Shown one piece after another: positions 1-17,063 of a DNA stretch of 64,000 bases. This stretch comes from Psychrobacter sp. LV10R520-6 (lineage in GTDB: Bacteria > Pseudomonadota > Gammaproteobacteria > Pseudomonadales > Moraxellaceae). Positions within the stretch are counted from its first letter, which is position 1; each line of letters starts with the position of its first letter. The notes under the pieces were generated by a model that saw only the letters and a list, made by a program, of their open reading frames with translations, made no database searches and was not told the DNA's origin. The position numbers and the translations under genes are program-made. The stretch is taken from contig NZ_LT900024.1 in the NCBI RefSeq assembly GCF_900182925.1, positions 2,604,001 through 2,668,000 on the forward strand. The letters run 5' to 3'.

Positions 1-681
1 ACCGCGATATTGAGCATAAACCTTTGGCAGGTCTGTTTCAATGTCTCCGGTAGGATATACCGGTGATAAGAAACGCACTTCTTTAGCTTTATAATCTAAT
101 GCAACAGGCAAAATCGGCACGTTTGCGCTCAGTGCTAAATAATAGAAGCCTGTTTTCCAAGTCTCCGTATATTTACGGGTACCTTCTGGCGACAATCCTA
201 AAAATAATGGCTCACCTGACTTAAATCTATCTATGCTGGTTTGTAATACCGAGCCTTTATTACCGCGATCAATAGGAATAATGCCTATCCAACGCAGCAA
301 CTGTGCCAATACCGGCACTTTAAAAAGCGTGTGTTTGCCCATAATATTAATTTTTACATCTAGCGAAAATAGTGCAGGAATAGCATAAACACCATCGATA
401 TTCGAGGTATGTGGTAGTGCCAATACCACCGCTTGAGATATATTGGGAATGTCCCCAACCGTATGCCAGCCCGCAGTTTTTAGCAACCAAGAGCCTACTA
501 CTGGTGCAAATCGACTACCACGTTTGGGGACTAAGTTGCCCAAATCTTTTTTGCTAAGTGTAGGCAGCACTGTAGAGCGCGCTTTAGAGTGTTCATCATT
601 AGAAAAAACAGATTTAGAACGACTAAAAAATTTGGATGTCATGACGGCACCACGTAATAAAAGATAACGACATAATAACAT
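1..681 (-). CDS. Lysophospholipid / 1-acylglycerol-3-phosphate acyltransferase family protein (C-terminus outside window)
   Basis: This gene reads on the minus strand and its 3' end lies beyond base 1, so only the N-terminal part is visible. It carries the two hallmark PlsC-family motifs: HTSNID (the H-x4-D catalytic motif) and SPEGTR (the EGTR substrate-phosphate motif), followed by VPILPVALDY. These enzymes transfer an acyl chain to a lysophospholipid at the inner membrane; the exact substrate cannot be told from sequence. The start is uncertain: ATG at 681 gives MLLCRYLLLRGAVMTSK, ATG at 642 gives MTSKFF, and neither has a clear ribosome binding site. The frame is open up to a stop near 768. 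It lies just downstream of parE in the same direction. Confidence 0.8.
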   Translation of the reverse strand, partial: MLLCRYLLLRGAVMTSKFFSRSKSVFSNDEHSKARSTVLPTLSKKDLGNLVPKRGSRFAPVVGSWLLKTAGWHTVGDIPNISQAVVLALPHTSNIDGVYAIPALFSLDVKINIMGKHTLFKVPVLAQLLRWIGIIPIDRGNKGSVLQTSIDRFKSGEPLFLGLSPEGTRKYTETWKTGFYYLALSANVPILPVALDYKAKEVRFLSPVYPTGDIETDLPKVYAQYRG

Positions 682-792
682 TAACCTAGGGCCGCTAAAT
701 TGACTTTTATAAGCTTTTACCAAGGCATAACGTACTAGGTTATAAGTATAAATAGTAATAAAAGATTATAAATCGCTGATTAAAACGCTACT

Positions 793-2682
793 TTATAACG
801 GCATATCAGCTAAGTTACCTTTATTCTCAAGCCAAGTTTTGCGATCAGACGAGCGTTTTTTTGCCAGTAGCATATCCATTACGCTATTGGTCAATATCAT
901 ATCGTCCATATCTAACTGAACTAAGCGGCGAGTATCGCGATTCATCGTGGTTTCGCGCAACTGCTCAGCACTCATCTCACCCAATCCTTTAAAGCGAGTA
1001 ATTTGCGCTTTTTTATTGCCAGGGACATTGGCTAGAATATGCTCAAGTTCAGACTCATCTAAAGCATAATGTACTTCTTTACCCACATCCACCCGATATA
1101 AAGGCGGCATCGCCACAAATAGATGGCCAGCATCAACTAGCGCAGGGAAATGCTTTACGAACAAGGCGCAGATCAGCGTTGCGATATGCAGACCATCGGA
1201 GTCAGCATCCGCTAAGATGCATACTTTGTCGTAACGCAGCTCAGATAAATCATCCGAAGCCGGATCGACACCGATCGCAATAGCAATATCATGAATCTCT
1301 TGGCTCGATAGCACGGTATCAGAGGACACTTCCCAAGTGTTCAGAATCTTACCACGCAGCGGCAGTATCGCTTGATAATGCCGGTCACGAGCTTGTTTGG
1401 CACTACCTCCTGCCGAATCCCCTTCTACCAAAAACAATTCAGCACCATCGCGCAAATCGCCACGACAATCAGCAAGTTTACCGGGTAAAGCCGGGCCTTG
1501 AGTGATTTTTTTCCGGGCTACTTTTTTGGCAGATTTAAGCCGCCGACCCGCTTTGTTAATCGCTAGCTCTGCGATTTGAGTACCCAAATCTGCATGTTGA
1601 TTGAGCCATAAACTAAAAGCATCTTTTGCTAAAACTTGTACCGCTCCAGCAGCTTCACGGCTAGATAAACGCTCTTTAGTTTGCCCTGAAAACTGCGGCT
1701 CAGAAAATTTAAGCGATAAAATATAATTTATCCCATCCCAAACATCTTCTGCTGTTAGCTTGACACTGCGGGGCAATAAGTTATGAATATCACAAAACTC
1801 ACGTAATGCTTCCAAAATACCCGTTCGCAAACCATTAACATGCGTACCGCCTTGCGCAGTAGGAATAAGGTTGACATAACTTTCTTGAATGGGCGTGCCA
1901 CCTTCAGGCAACCAAGACAGTGCCAAAGTAATACCCGCGCGAGCACCGTTTTTAGCCTCTTGATGATAATAAAACGGAGCTTCAGGTAGCGTCTCAAGTC
2001 CATCTAGCTGCTCAGTTAAATACTCAATCACGCCATCAGTAAATTGCCAAACAACTTTCTCATTATTAATGTCGTCAATAAACTCAATAGTCAGACCCGC
2101 AGCCAATACTGCTTTAGCTTTTAAATTATGCTTAAGCTGCTTAATATTAAATTTAGGGCTATCAAAAAAACTACCATCTGCCCAAAAACGCACTCTAGTT
2201 CCACGTTTACGTTTGTTAGAGCTAACCGACTCGGTCAACAATGTGACTGGTGCCCCATTTTCGAGTGCCATATCAAACTGTGTCGCTTCACGCCATACAG
2301 TTACTTCAATTCGTGTTGATAAGGCATTTACAACCGAAATACCAACGCCGTGCAACCCGCCTGATACTTGATAATTCGAGGTAGAAAATTTACCACCTGC
2401 ATGCAAACGCGTCAAAATCAGCTCAATACCCGATTGGCCATACTCAGGATGAATGTCGGTTGGCATACCACGGCCATCGTCTTCTACCGATAGCGAGCCA
2501 TCCTCATGCAGCTGAACTTTAATTGTTTTGGCATAGCCGGCCAGTGCCTCATCGACCGCATTGTCAATTACCTCTTGCGCCAGATGATTGGGGCGAGTGG
2601 TATCGGTATACATGCCAGGACGACGACGTACGGGCTCCAGTCCTTCTAAAACTTCTAACGATTGCGCATTATATTCACTCAC
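793..2682 (-). CDS. parE: DNA topoisomerase IV subunit B
   Basis: ParE is the ATPase subunit of topoisomerase IV, which with ParC decatenates daughter chromosomes. The 629-residue product matches the usual proteobacterial length of about 630. The GHKL ATPase fold is visible at the N-terminus: EVIDNAVDEALAG (Mg-binding region), DDGRGMP and GGLHGVGISVVNALS. The TOPRIM domain follows with LVEGDSAGGSAKQ and ILADADSDGLH, and the C-terminus has the typical RFKGLGEM block. The start is GTG at 2682, preceded by an AAGGAAG ribosome binding site. A broken yqiA gene lies directly upstream in the same direction, the parE-yqiA neighbourhood known from Escherichia coli. Function is confident. Confidence 0.97.
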   Translation of the reverse strand: MSEYNAQSLEVLEGLEPVRRRPGMYTDTTRPNHLAQEVIDNAVDEALAGYAKTIKVQLHEDGSLSVEDDGRGMPTDIHPEYGQSGIELILTRLHAGGKFSTSNYQVSGGLHGVGISVVNALSTRIEVTVWREATQFDMALENGAPVTLLTESVSSNKRKRGTRVRFWADGSFFDSPKFNIKQLKHNLKAKAVLAAGLTIEFIDDINNEKVVWQFTDGVIEYLTEQLDGLETLPEAPFYYHQEAKNGARAGITLALSWLPEGGTPIQESYVNLIPTAQGGTHVNGLRTGILEALREFCDIHNLLPRSVKLTAEDVWDGINYILSLKFSEPQFSGQTKERLSSREAAGAVQVLAKDAFSLWLNQHADLGTQIAELAINKAGRRLKSAKKVARKKITQGPALPGKLADCRGDLRDGAELFLVEGDSAGGSAKQARDRHYQAILPLRGKILNTWEVSSDTVLSSQEIHDIAIAIGVDPASDDLSELRYDKVCILADADSDGLHIATLICALFVKHFPALVDAGHLFVAMPPLYRVDVGKEVHYALDESELEHILANVPGNKKAQITRFKGLGEMSAEQLRETTMNRDTRRLVQLDMDDMILTNSVMDMLLAKKRSSDRKTWLENKGNLADMPL

Positions 2683-2843
2683 AAATGCTTCCTTAAATAT
2701 TCACAAACAATTGATTCTATCAAACCATTATAACGAAAAACAGCATCATTAGCGTTAATAGTCAGCAGCGCACGTCATATAATGTCGTCTATTTTGACCA
2801 AACCAATTTCCCTAATTTCTTAGCCAGTAGACTGTGTTCTAGT

Positions 2844-3470
2844 TTATTTTAGCTGCTGTAAGGTTCTTATTACCACAGGCAACCGCCTAGCGAAATTGCT
2901 AAACCTATGATCACCACCTGTTTGTAGCGTGACCGCTGCGCCTTGCTGCTGATAGAACTCTGCCGACACCTGAGGGTTCAGTAGTTCATCACCTTTTTTA
3001 ATCCAAACTGCTGTTTTCTGAGGGTAATTTACCGATAATAACGGATGGTCAGCAAACCACTGTAAATCTGCTCCCGTAATTGCCCAGCCCCCTGCTGTCA
3101 TATGCATAACTTGACTGCTTAACCTTTTATTTTCAGCAATATCATCTAATATAGGTTGCTCGGAAAAACGTTGTAAAGTTATATGTGGCTGCGTACTAGG
3201 GTTTAATAGCAATACTGGACAACCAGTATGATTACTTACCAGCGCCGAGAAGTATCCTCCTAAAGAGCTGCCTACTGATACTGTTTTTGATATATCACCT
3301 AAATTCGTTATCAAGTCTAATAATTAATCGAATACTTGCGCAGGACTTTTATTCAAATCTGGTCGCAATACGGTAATATCAGGACAATGCTCTTTACAGT
3401 AACGCTCTAGTAGCAGGCCTTTCGTGGAATTAGCATCACTGTCTAAGCCATGAGTATAAACAATGTTCAC
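2844..3470 (-). pseudogene. yqiA: YqiA/YcfP-family alpha/beta-fold esterase, interrupted by an in-frame TAA
   Basis: Read from the GTG at 3470 the frame gives VNIVYTHGLDSDANSTKG (the N-terminal HG oxyanion region of YqiA esterases) and continues to PAQVFD, then hits TAA at 3324-3326. The same frame resumes without a shift as LLDLITNLG and runs through GSSLGGYFSAL (nucleophile elbow), LLNPSTQP and GGDHRFSNF (catalytic His) to the stop at 2844. Both halves together are 209 codons including the stops, the normal size for this family. The position immediately upstream of parE matches E. coli. The simplest reading is a single nonsense mutation in an otherwise well-preserved gene; a sequencing error or internal re-initiation at TTG 3314 are alternatives, but the latter product would lack the N-terminal strand. 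Confidence 0.85.
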
Positions 3471-3658
3471 GTGTGATCTCGCTTATTGATTTTTTTATGA
3501 TTACTTTATATAGACTATAAAAGCTAAGCATAGCAGTAGGTCACCAAAAATAGTAACAATAAAGCGGCACATTATTATTCATTATTTGCGACATAATAGT
3601 GTTGTCACAATAATTTTGCACAAGTCAAAGGAATGACGATAATAGCTATGGAGCAGCC

Positions 3659-3919
3659 ATGAATCAGCAGTTTGAACTGTTCGAAATTGCCAATCCATGC
3701 ATTGGTGTTTGCCAAAGCAATAAAAAAGGCTATTGTTTTGGCTGCCTACGCAGTCGCCCTGAACGTCAATTATGGCACAGTATGACGACTGAGCAGCGCC
3801 GCGATGTGCTCAGATTGATAGTTGGCCGTAAGCTACGTATAGAACAACTGAGGCAACGTAAAAATAAGCAGTTAGGGTTTGATTTTGATAAGTCTCCTGA
3901 ATTAGGAGATTTATTTTAA
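3659..3919 (+). CDS. DUF1289 domain-containing protein
   Basis: An 86-residue protein with the DUF1289 cysteine signature: NPCIGVCQ near residue 13, then GYCFGCLRSRPE around residues 27-38, giving a C-x3-C ... C-x2-C pattern likely to bind a metal. The downstream WHSMTTEQRRDVL block is also typical. The family is widespread in proteobacteria and its biochemical role is not established. The ATG at 3659 is preceded by GGAGC at usable spacing. It converges on the rRNA terminator at 3966-4004 and has its own upstream gap of about 190 bases after the yqiA remnant, so it is probably transcribed alone. Confidence 0.85.
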   Translation: MNQQFELFEIANPCIGVCQSNKKGYCFGCLRSRPERQLWHSMTTEQRRDVLRLIVGRKLRIEQLRQRKNKQLGFDFDKSPELGDLF

Positions 3920-3965
3920 AATTTTAACTTTTCCTACTCTTACTTATCCAACTTTCCATCAGGCA

Positions 3966-4004
3966 TAAAAAAGCCCCCTCATACTAATGTATAAGGGGGC
4001 TTTT
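3966..4004 (-). terminator. Rho-independent terminator of rRNA operon 1
   Basis: On the minus strand the sequence forms AAAGCCCCCTTA, a short loop, then TGAGGGGGCTTT followed by further T residues. It lies about a dozen bases past the 5S gene. One base pair in this copy is a weak G-T pair, whereas the copy at 10445 pairs perfectly. Confidence 0.9.
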
Positions 4005-4015
4005 AGGAATAGAGA

Positions 4016-4130
4016 GCTGACGATGACCTACTCTCACATGGGCGAACCCACACTACCATTGGCGCGATGATGTTTCACTTCTGAGTTCGGGAAGGGATCA
4101 GGTGGTGCCATCATGCTATTGTCGTCAGCA
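4016..4130 (-). rRNA. rrf: 5S ribosomal RNA, operon 1
   Basis: The roughly 115-nt minus-strand segment contains the conserved 5S core CCCGAACTCAGAAGTGAAAC and ends that pair (TGCTGACGAC with GTCGTCAGC-like ends). It is the last gene of a 16S-Ile-Ala-23S-5S operon. It differs from copy 2 at base 4107 (plus-strand G here, T at 10586). Confidence 0.95.
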
Positions 4131-4311
4131 AAGGGGGTTAGATATGAGTCTGTTTTTAGTTTTACTTAAAGATTTTAAGTATCACTTAACCTAACTGAAT
4201 CAAGGTTTAAGGTGATATCGAAATATATTTCTATGTTATAGCATGAAGCTATACAAGATAGATTAATTAGACTTGTCTCTTATTGAGAGCTACAAACCAC
4301 TTGGGTGTTGT

Positions 4312-7171
<2,860 letters not shown>

Positions 7172-7516
7172 ATACAACCCCAAGTAGTCTTTTAACTATC
7201 TAGTGTTGTATCAGTCTAATTATGATAACGATATCACCTATGTTTATACGCTTGATTCAGTTCTCTTTACTTTTTAATAACCAACCCCTGGGATAACAAC
7301 TGATGTCGTTAAGAGGTCGGTTATTAAGGTTAGGAGCTACACGTGAACATGTAACTCCTAACCCAGACTCATATCTATGTTTTTAAATAGTTTCTATCTT
7401 CTCGTCGAAGAATAGATTCTGTATAAAACAGAAAGAAGTAATCTTGTGATATAGTTCATATATCTGAATCACTTTTTTCTATGTTATTCGCACACTAAGC
7501 TATTTATCATTTATTA

Positions 7517-7592
7517 TGGTGGAGCCAAACGGAGTCGAACCGTTGACCTCCTGCGTGCAAGGCAGGCGCTCTACCAGCTGAGCTATGGCCCC
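7517..7592 (-). tRNA. tRNA-Ala (anticodon TGC), operon 1 spacer
   Basis: The 76-nt minus-strand sequence starts GGGGCCATAGCTCAGC, has the anticodon loop CTTGCAC, a GGTTCGACTCC T-arm and an encoded CCA end. The acceptor stem GGGGCCA/TGGCTCC pairs with one G-T pair. It sits in the 16S-23S spacer. Confidence 0.97.
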
Positions 7593-7689
7593 TGAGCGAG
7601 GATACAATCGAAGCGCTACTTCGATCCGAGCGCAAGAGTAAATCCCTTAAAGGGGATTTGCTAAGGGCTACTTCACCTATGTGGATAAA

Positions 7690-7766
7690 TGGTGGGTCTG
7701 ATAAGACTTGAACTTATGACCCCCGCGTTATCAACACGGTGCTCTAACCAGCTGAGCTACAGACCC
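7690..7766 (-). tRNA. tRNA-Ile (anticodon GAT), operon 1 spacer
   Basis: The 77-nt minus-strand sequence starts GGGTCTGTAGCTCAGC, has anticodon GAT in TTGATAA, a T-arm TTCAAGTC and an encoded CCA end. It lies between 16S and tRNA-Ala, the usual order in gammaproteobacterial operons. Confidence 0.97.
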
Positions 7767-7936
7767 TGAGAAGCGTGTAAAAAAAGCACCGCTTTTTTAG
7801 CTTCGCAAGGAAAATCCTTTAAATAGGATTTTCTATAGCTTGACTACTAGCGCAGTTTTTATCTGCTAAAGCTAATAAATAATAGCTTAAACTAAAGAAC
7901 AACTTGTTGTGAATTCTTGCTGACCGAATGCGTCTA

Positions 7937-9475
<1,539 letters not shown>

Positions 9476-9788
9476 AATCTTGCTATGTAACCCTTTAAAG
9501 AGGTTACTAAACTTGGCTCATTTAATCTGGCAATTATACGCTCGTAATTATGTTCGTAATGAATTAACTTTGAGTTTTCTTGCTGTCTTAAATGATAATT
9601 TTTATAGTTAGCATTCCCTCGAAAAGAGGGTCAACCAACTTTATTTTTTAGCATTCTGAATCAGCAAAAATCCACACAAGTTGTTCTTTAGTTATGCTTT
9701 TAAATAGTGTTTATTCACTGTCGTCCAGTAAATAATTATTCAGCTAATTGATCCAAGCAATTTGCTTATCTCGTTTAGCGAGCTGACT
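9476..9788 (-). other. rRNA operon 1 leader with 16S processing stem and possible boxA
   Basis: No gene lies here. The leader segment 9674-9691 is complementary to the spacer segment 7892-7911 just after 16S (sense CTAAAGAACAACTTGTG against CACAACAAGTTGTTCTTTAG), which would form the long stem that RNase III cuts to release pre-16S. The sense strand also has CTCTTTAA at 9495-9502, resembling the core of antitermination boxA, and TTGTTCTTTAG in the spacer. The boxA calls are tentative. Confidence 0.65.
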
Positions 9789-9816
9789 AGTATATCATCG
9801 TTTGATACCCTGTCAA
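9789..9816 (-). promoter_or_regulatory. rRNA operon 1 promoter P2
   Basis: On the minus strand TTGACA (9811-9816), a 16-bp spacer and TATACT (9789-9794) form a near-consensus sigma-70 promoter about 310 bases before 16S. The same element is present in operon 2 with two spacer changes. Confidence 0.8.
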
Positions 9817-9899
9817 CCCTTTGTTCTAATTCGTTTCAGTAAGTGAGTCAGGTTATAAGTAGGTTACTTATGTCGCTGGCTTCCTTTGCTGAGGGGCGT

Positions 9900-9927
9900 A
9901 TTATAGACGCTTTTAATGCGGTGTCAA
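9900..9927 (-). promoter_or_regulatory. rRNA operon 1 promoter P1
   Basis: TTGACA (9922-9927), a 16-bp spacer and a perfect TATAAT (9900-9905), followed by the GC-rich discriminator ACGCCCC. Such discriminators are typical of stringently controlled rRNA promoters. The direct repeat with operon 2 ends exactly at the -10 box, so the -35 regions of the two operons are unrelated in flanking sequence but both retain TTGACA. Confidence 0.88.
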
Positions 9928-10047
9928 GAACTTATTTTTAATTGGTTTTAAAGTTTAGTTTCAAACTCTACTTCCAATCTAGCTGGCTTCTTAATTACAT
10001 AGAGGTTATCTATATTATTCAAAGCAGCTTCGTTCCGATAGGGGCGT

Positions 10048-10075
10048 ATTATACGCAGTTCTGATTGAGCGTCAA
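10048..10075 (-). promoter_or_regulatory. Extra upstream rRNA-type promoter (P0) of operon 1
   Basis: TTGACG (10070-10075), 16-bp spacer and TATAAT (10048-10053), again followed by ACGCCCC. It points into operon 1 and has no counterpart upstream of operon 2. The shared discriminator suggests it descends from, or is regulated like, an rRNA promoter. Confidence 0.75.
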
Positions 10076-10175
10076 GGGGGTTTTAGAATTAATCTGATAA
10101 TTAACTCGGCTGCTTGTTGAATACTGCTCAAAAGTAGGGCTCCTAGCTCAAAATTACGTACTTAACTAATTAGTC

Positions 10176-10379
10176 CTACCTCAGTAGCGATAAAACGGTA
10201 CTTCGACCTTGTATGCCATAAATACTTTGTGCCTGCTTGTAAGTCATGTCGCCTTTTTCTACGCTACTCACTACTACTAATTTAAAGCCTAAGGGGTAAT
10301 CCTTTTGACTGCGCTTTCCTCTTTTACTCTCTGTGTTTGACATAATGTCGTCCTAAATGTGTCAAATCATTTTATGACA
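10176..10379 (-). mobile_element. IS3-family insertion sequence remnant (start of orfA)
   Basis: A 55-codon open frame begins at ATG 10343 (MSNTESKRGKRSQKD, then YPLGFKLVVVSSVEKGDMTY) and reads as the N-terminal helix-turn-helix part of an IS3-type OrfA, ending at TAG 10176 just after GIQGRSTVL. The rest of orfA and all of orfB are missing. The sequence before the ATG (TGTCATAAAATGATTTGACA, ending near 10379) resembles an IS terminal inverted repeat. The remnant lies between the promoter of operon 1 and the terminator of operon 2. Family assignment rests on recognition of the OrfA N-terminus and is moderately sure. Confidence 0.65.
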
Positions 10380-10444
10380 CTTATAAATTACATCGTATCT
10401 CAATACTAAATTAAGCACGACACTAAAAAACTTTCCATCAGGCA

Positions 10445-10483
10445 TAAAAAAGCCCCCTCATACTAATGTATGAGGGGGCTTTC
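10445..10483 (-). terminator. Rho-independent terminator of rRNA operon 2
   Basis: Same hairpin as at 3966 but with a fully complementary stem (AGCCCCCTCATAC against GTATGAGGGGGCT on the two arms), followed by a T run on the minus strand. Confidence 0.9.
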
Positions 10484-10494
10484 AGGAATAGAGA

Positions 10495-10609
10495 GCTGAC
10501 GATGACCTACTCTCACATGGGCGAACCCACACTACCATTGGCGCGATGATGTTTCACTTCTGAGTTCGGGAAGGGATCAGGTGGTTCCATCATGCTATTG
10601 TCGTCAGCA
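10495..10609 (-). rRNA. rrf: 5S ribosomal RNA, operon 2
   Basis: Copy of the 5S gene at 4016 with the same ends and conserved core; it differs at base 10586 (sense GATGGAACCACC here, GATGGCACCACC in copy 1). Confidence 0.95.
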
Positions 10610-10790
10610 AAGGGGGTTAGATATGAGTCTGTTTTTAGTTTTACTTAAAGATTTTAAGTATCACTTAACCTAACTGAATCAAGGTTTAAGGTGATATCGA
10701 AATATATTTCTATGTTATAGCGTGAAGCTATACAAGATAGATTAATTAGACTTGTCTCTTATTCAGAGCTACAAACCACTTGGGTGTTGT

Positions 10791-13650
<2,860 letters not shown>

Positions 13651-13995
13651 ATACAACCCCAAGTAGTCTTTTAACTATCTAGTGTTGTATCAGTCTAATT
13701 ATGATAACGATATCACCTATGTTTATACGCTTGATTCAGTTCTCTTTACTTTTTAATAACCAACCCCTGGGATAACAACTGATGTCGTTAAGAGGTCGGT
13801 TATTAAGGTTAGGAGCTACACGTGAACATGTAACTCCTAACCCAGACTCATATCTATGTTTTTAAATAGTTTCTATCTTCTCGTCGAAGAATAGATTCTG
13901 TATAAAACAGAAAGAAGTAATCTTGTGATATAGTTCATATATCTGAATCACTTTTTTCTATGTTATTCGCACACTAAGCTATTTATCATTTATTA

Positions 13996-14071
13996 TGGTG
14001 GAGCCAAACGGAGTCGAACCGTTGACCTCCTGCGTGCAAGGCAGGCGCTCTACCAGCTGAGCTATGGCCCC
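13996..14071 (-). tRNA. tRNA-Ala (anticodon TGC), operon 2 spacer
   Basis: Identical to the tRNA-Ala at 7517: anticodon loop CTTGCAC, encoded CCA, same spacer position. Confidence 0.97.
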
Positions 14072-14168
14072 TGAGCGAGGATACAATCGAAGCGCTACTT
14101 CGATCCGAGCGCAAGAGTAAATCCCTTAAAGGGGATTTGCTAAGGGCTACTTCACCTATGTGGATAAA

Positions 14169-14245
14169 TGGTGGGTCTGATAAGACTTGAACTTATGACC
14201 CCCGCGTTATCAACACGGTGCTCTAACCAGCTGAGCTACAGACCC
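14169..14245 (-). tRNA. tRNA-Ile (anticodon GAT), operon 2 spacer
   Basis: Identical to the tRNA-Ile at 7690: anticodon GAT, encoded CCA, between 16S and tRNA-Ala. Confidence 0.97.
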
Positions 14246-14415
14246 TGAGAAGCGTGTAAAAAAAGCACCGCTTTTTTAGCTTCGCAAGGAAAATCCTTTA
14301 AATAGGATTTTCTATAGCTTGACTACTAGCGCAGTTTTTATCTGCTAAAGCTAATAAATAATAGCTTAAACTAAAGAACAACTTGTTGTGAATTCTTGCT
14401 GACCGAATGCGTCTA

Positions 14416-15954
<1,539 letters not shown>

Positions 15955-16267
15955 AATCTTGCTATGTAACCCTTTAAAGAGGTTACTAAACTTGGCTCAT
16001 TTAATCTGGCAATTATACGCTCGTAATTATGTTCGTAATGAATTAACTTTGAGTTTTCTTGCTGTCTTAAATGATAATTTTTATAGTTAGCATTCCCTCG
16101 AAAAGAGGGTCAACCAACTTTATTTTTTAGCATTCTGAATCAGCAAAAATCCACACAAGTTGTTCTTTAGTTATGCTTTTAAATAGTGTTTATCCACTGT
16201 CGTCCAGTAAATAATTATTCAGCTAATTGATCCAAGCAATTTGCTTGTCTCGTTTAGCGAGCTGACT
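15955..16267 (-). other. rRNA operon 2 leader
   Basis: No gene. It carries the same processing-stem arm as operon 1 (complementary to the spacer near 14371-14390) and the same CTCTTTAA boxA-like element. Leader substitutions relative to copy 1 occur near 16195 and 16246, and the P2 spacer beyond it also differs. Confidence 0.6.
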
Positions 16268-16295
16268 AGTATATCATCGTTTGATAGTCTGTCAA
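16268..16295 (-). promoter_or_regulatory. rRNA operon 2 promoter P2
   Basis: TTGACA, 16-bp spacer, TATACT on the minus strand, equivalent to 9789-9816 of operon 1 but with spacer GACTATC instead of GGGTATC. Confidence 0.8.
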
Positions 16296-16378
16296 CCCTT
16301 TGTTCTAATTCGTTTCAGTAAGTGAGTCAGGTTATAAGTAGGTTACTTATGTCGCTGGCTTCCTTTGCTGAGGGGCGT

Positions 16379-16406
16379 ATTATATAGAATCTGTTGCTGG
16401 TGTCAA
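16379..16406 (-). promoter_or_regulatory. rRNA operon 2 promoter P1
   Basis: TTGACA (16401-16406), 16-bp spacer and TATAAT (16379-16384), followed by the ACGCCCC discriminator. The spacer sequence is unrelated to that of operon 1, because the long repeat stops at the -10 box. Confidence 0.88.
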
Positions 16407-17008
16407 GAGTTTTTTTAAGATATTTGCATTTAGTTGCTAATGACCTTATATAAGGTAACTTAGACGCCTTTATGATCCCTTTATTATAGAGGTAGCCATC
16501 GAAGCCTGTTTGTCAGCTTCAGCTAATCTGTTGTTTATCTCACATGCTCTACTTTATTTAATGATGTAGCTCTCTATAGATATATAGTGTACATGACATA
16601 ACCATAATATACATTACCTGGTCACCTATATAGTCGGTATCTATTACAGACCTTCTTATATGTGATTTATATGATGGCACGGTTGACTCACCTATCATAT
16701 GATTATTACCTTATTAATAGTACGTTTTGACTTTTACTATTTAGATTCTACAGTTTGGGGAATGCTTATCCCTTACTGTCTAGTGTTTATAGACAGTTTT
16801 TGCTATAATAGCCGCTTTTATAGCATGACTCAACGCCACTGTCAGTTAACTGTATTTAAAGGGTGGGTCGCTGTGTTTGATACTTTGGTAATTGTTCATA
16901 ATTAAGACGAGTAACTATCTATAGTATCCCTTAAGCACATTTAAGTCATGCTATTGGCTCACAACATACCGCGATGAGTGGTTATAATTTATGCGGTCTT
17001 ACGGTCAT
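16407..17008. other. Gene-free region upstream of thrS with an extended -10 promoter
   Basis: No convincing gene. A short 7-bp inverted repeat (CTGTCTA/TAGACAG, 16776-16796) is followed by TGCTATAAT (TATAAT at 16804-16809), an extended -10 promoter pointing to thrS and leaving a leader of about 250 nt. A second TATAAT lies at 16983-16988 with no good -35. The 68-codon frame at 16699 overlaps these elements and has no recognisable homology. Confidence 0.5.
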
Positions 17009-17029
17009 ATGATTGATGGTTGCAATCAT
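17009..17029 (+). promoter_or_regulatory. Putative thrS translational operator: hairpin mimicking the tRNA-Thr anticodon arm
   Basis: ATGATTG and CAATCAT form a perfect 7-bp stem closing a 7-nt loop ATGGTTG. Read as an anticodon loop this places T at position 33 and GGT at positions 34-36, the anticodon of tRNA-Thr(GGU). The loop GGT lies 44-46 bases before the thrS start codon. In E. coli ThrRS represses its own mRNA by binding an anticodon-like stem-loop just upstream of the start. The assignment here is inference from shape and position. Confidence 0.55.
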
Positions 17030-17063
17030 CACTGCCAACAGACTCAAAATAGGTGAATAGATT

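Noticed and set aside
16699..16905. 68-codon plus-strand frame upstream of thrS
   Set aside because: It overlaps the extended -10 promoter, has low-complexity hydrophobic composition and no recognisable homology or ribosome binding site.
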